NCBI GenBank assembly: GCA_963556495.2
Contig: OY747713.1
Coordinates: forward strand, 5,642,821-5,706,820
From: Valencia hispanica
Lineage: Eukaryota > Chordata > Actinopteri > Cyprinodontiformes > Valenciidae
Direction of reading: 5' to 3'
Length of the DNA stretch: 64,000 nt
In this document: piece by piece, positions 62,361 to 64,000 of the stretch
Numbering within the stretch: the first letter of the stretch is position 1
Layout of the letters: every line of letters starts with the position of its first letter
Made by a program: the position numbers and the translations under genes
The notes under the pieces: generated by a model
Told to the model about the DNA's origin: nothing
Seen by the model: only the letters and a program-made list of their open reading frames with translations
Databases searched by the model: none

Positions 62361-64000
62361 TGGTTAAGAATTAAGGCAACTGGCATTACCCATTAAACAA
62401 CAGAACATTTAGATGTTCAGGAGTCTTTTTCTTTTTTTACAGGGACCCTGAATTATTGTTTGGTGACATTTTTTAATTATATTGTGCCAAAAAAACAACC
62501 ATCCATCACAGACATGCACTTAAGTTATTATCTCATGCTCCCAAGAGGAAAAATAATAATTAATGTCACAACAGGAGCTCTGCAGAAATTAAATTTAATG
62601 TCAATCCAAATGCTTCAAACTAATTAAAATAATTTGGTAATATCATTATTCACAGAGCAATGCAAAAATAATAGACGACTCAGCTGTCCATTTCACCATC
62701 TAATGGCCTGTTTGAGAATTCATTGAGTTCACAGCTTTCTGGAACGAGTGTAAAAAGAGACGAGAGCGGGAAGCGGGAAGAGAAGAACTCTACACTTATT
62801 TCTGTGTTGACAACAAACGATTGACACAACAATCACAACAAACAGCCACAGAACCACAGTTACAGCCGTAAAGGCTCTCACTGCGGTGAGAGAACGGAGA
62901 AACACCGAGCGTCCCATGATAAAGAACACACAGCATATGGAGCCACCACAACACAGAGGAAGAATACTGGAGCTTCCCAGGTTTGTTCACAAGTTTACTT
63001 TTGTTTGTTTATGAAAAAAAAAATCAAGAGAAACAAACTCCTGACTGCCACATTTAAATATTACACCCCAAACCAAGAGCTGTTTGGAACACAAAGACCA
63101 AGAGTTTCAGGAATTTCCATCATCTCAAGAGCATTGAGCAAGATTCCTGGAAGAATTTTTCTCTAAGCAGCCAAAGATTCCTGCATGTCCTGCTTTAAGC
63201 TCCCGCTCTTGTTGTGGCGCGTCACAGTGACGCCCAGAGCCGCTTGTCAGCCTCCCAGACCAAACAGTTCCTGAACCTCACACTGTCTGATATGCATCAA
63301 GGTAACTGAAAAACCCCAGGAGTCGCCGCCGAGCTGGACATTACAGGATACGTAATTACACGGCTGCAGCAAGTCTGACAGCCAAATCCCAGCATGGATT
63401 TTTGAAATGACTGGGAAAAGGCATGTAAATGTGTTTCCTCTAATCCTGTGTTTTCGGATACAGCCTGGGAAGGTTTGGTGCTGTGTGGATGGCGGACAGA
63501 GAGCCACTTCAGAGGACAAGACAAGTGGGGACCAAGGCACGGGGCCAAGCTCTGCAACATCATAATAATCCATCCAAAAACTCATTTTCCCACAGTCCCC
63601 TCCGGCATTACATTACTTCTGAGGACGGCTTGTTTGTGTAGCATGTAGTTTGTGTAGCTGAGTGAGATGGTGACTGGGCTTCTGTGTATCTGAAGCATGT
63701 GTGAGTGTGAGACACCGACACACACAAGGATAGAGAGATGAATAAATCAAATCTACAGAGGATTATTGTTGTGGTCTGAGCCACTAATATTGTCCGTTTC
63801 CTGAAAGGGAAGGTTAATCACATCATATGTGGACGCCTAGTCCAAAAATACAGGAGGAGAAAAACAAGATTGGTGCAGGGTGACAGTAGGCAGATTGATG
63901 AGATAAAGAAACACTAAGGAGGGTAAAGAGATGGTATCTGACTCAGAGGAGAGAGGAAACAATATATTTTATCAGTACTTTCTGATTTCTTCATGATTCT

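Larger units (their letters stand above)
19676..64000. other. Probable upstream intron or flank of the nectin gene; no host exon confirmed
   Basis: A phase-1 signal-peptide exon on the minus strand is expected upstream of 19676, but none with the right phase and donor was found. If all of this is intron 1 it exceeds 44 kb, which is plausible because first introns of nectin genes are often very long. Listed mobile elements occupy only part of it. The main stretches where I recognise nothing beyond AT-rich spacer are 21000-22100, 24700-25500, 26850-28300, 31750-33100, 34000-35700, 36600-37850, 40000-40550, 42600-43800, 44300-46350, 52500-57200, 58600-59100 and 62400-64000. Confidence 0.35.

Noticed and set aside
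62729..62990. Minus-strand frame with a basic start and long hydrophobic stretch as the nectin signal-peptide exon
   Set aside because: No GT donor in phase 1 with a suitable context is present, which the phase of the V-domain exon at 19675 requires.

Overview
The window is intronic and intergenic-like DNA from a ray-finned fish, most likely a percomorph teleost. The only host coding sequence I can support is a pair of minus-strand exons. The rest is decayed Tc1-like, hAT and Tigger-like DNA elements, L2-type LINE fragments, a tRNA-derived SINE of a kind common in percomorphs, a solo LTR, simple repeats and unassigned AT-rich spacer. I see no operon, CRISPR array, tRNA or rRNA gene, and no prokaryotic sequence.

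Host gene: two minus-strand exons (19563-19675 and 13354-13597) together encode one V-type immunoglobulin domain that I recognise as nectin/PVR family, closest by eye to nectin-2-like proteins. Splice signals and reading phases agree: entry in phase 1, a phase-0 junction inside the domain, exit in phase 1. The signal-peptide exon (expected at higher coordinates) and the second Ig domain, transmembrane and tail exons (expected at lower coordinates) are not visible. Most of the window is therefore probably the very large introns of this gene, though another gene in the right part cannot be excluded.

Layout: 1-13353 is probably downstream intron with Tc1-like, hAT and LINE pieces. 13354-19675 holds the two exons and the 5.97 kb intron that splits the V domain; that intron carries an L2-type reverse transcriptase remnant and a Tigger-like MITE. 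19676-29600 is spacer with LINE ends, a solo LTR with an intact 5-bp target duplication, and a second copy of the hAT element at 4735. 29678-31717 is an hAT element with a second hAT element nested in it, both with 8-bp target duplications. 31720-46350 has Tc1, LINE, MITE and microsatellite pieces. 46380-49390 is a nest of Tc1-like and L2-type fragments. 49400-60120 has a 90-bp TA microsatellite, Tc1 remnants and a SINE nested in an hAT fragment. 60122-64000 holds a third Tigger-like MITE copy and an unexplained CpG-richer block.

I found no convincing new biological system. The most informative observations are the split V-domain exon, the nested transposon insertions that give relative ages, and two small non-autonomous DNA transposon families present in several copies within the window. 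Element names come from recalled sequence patterns without a database search, so family-level calls are firmer than subfamily-level ones.
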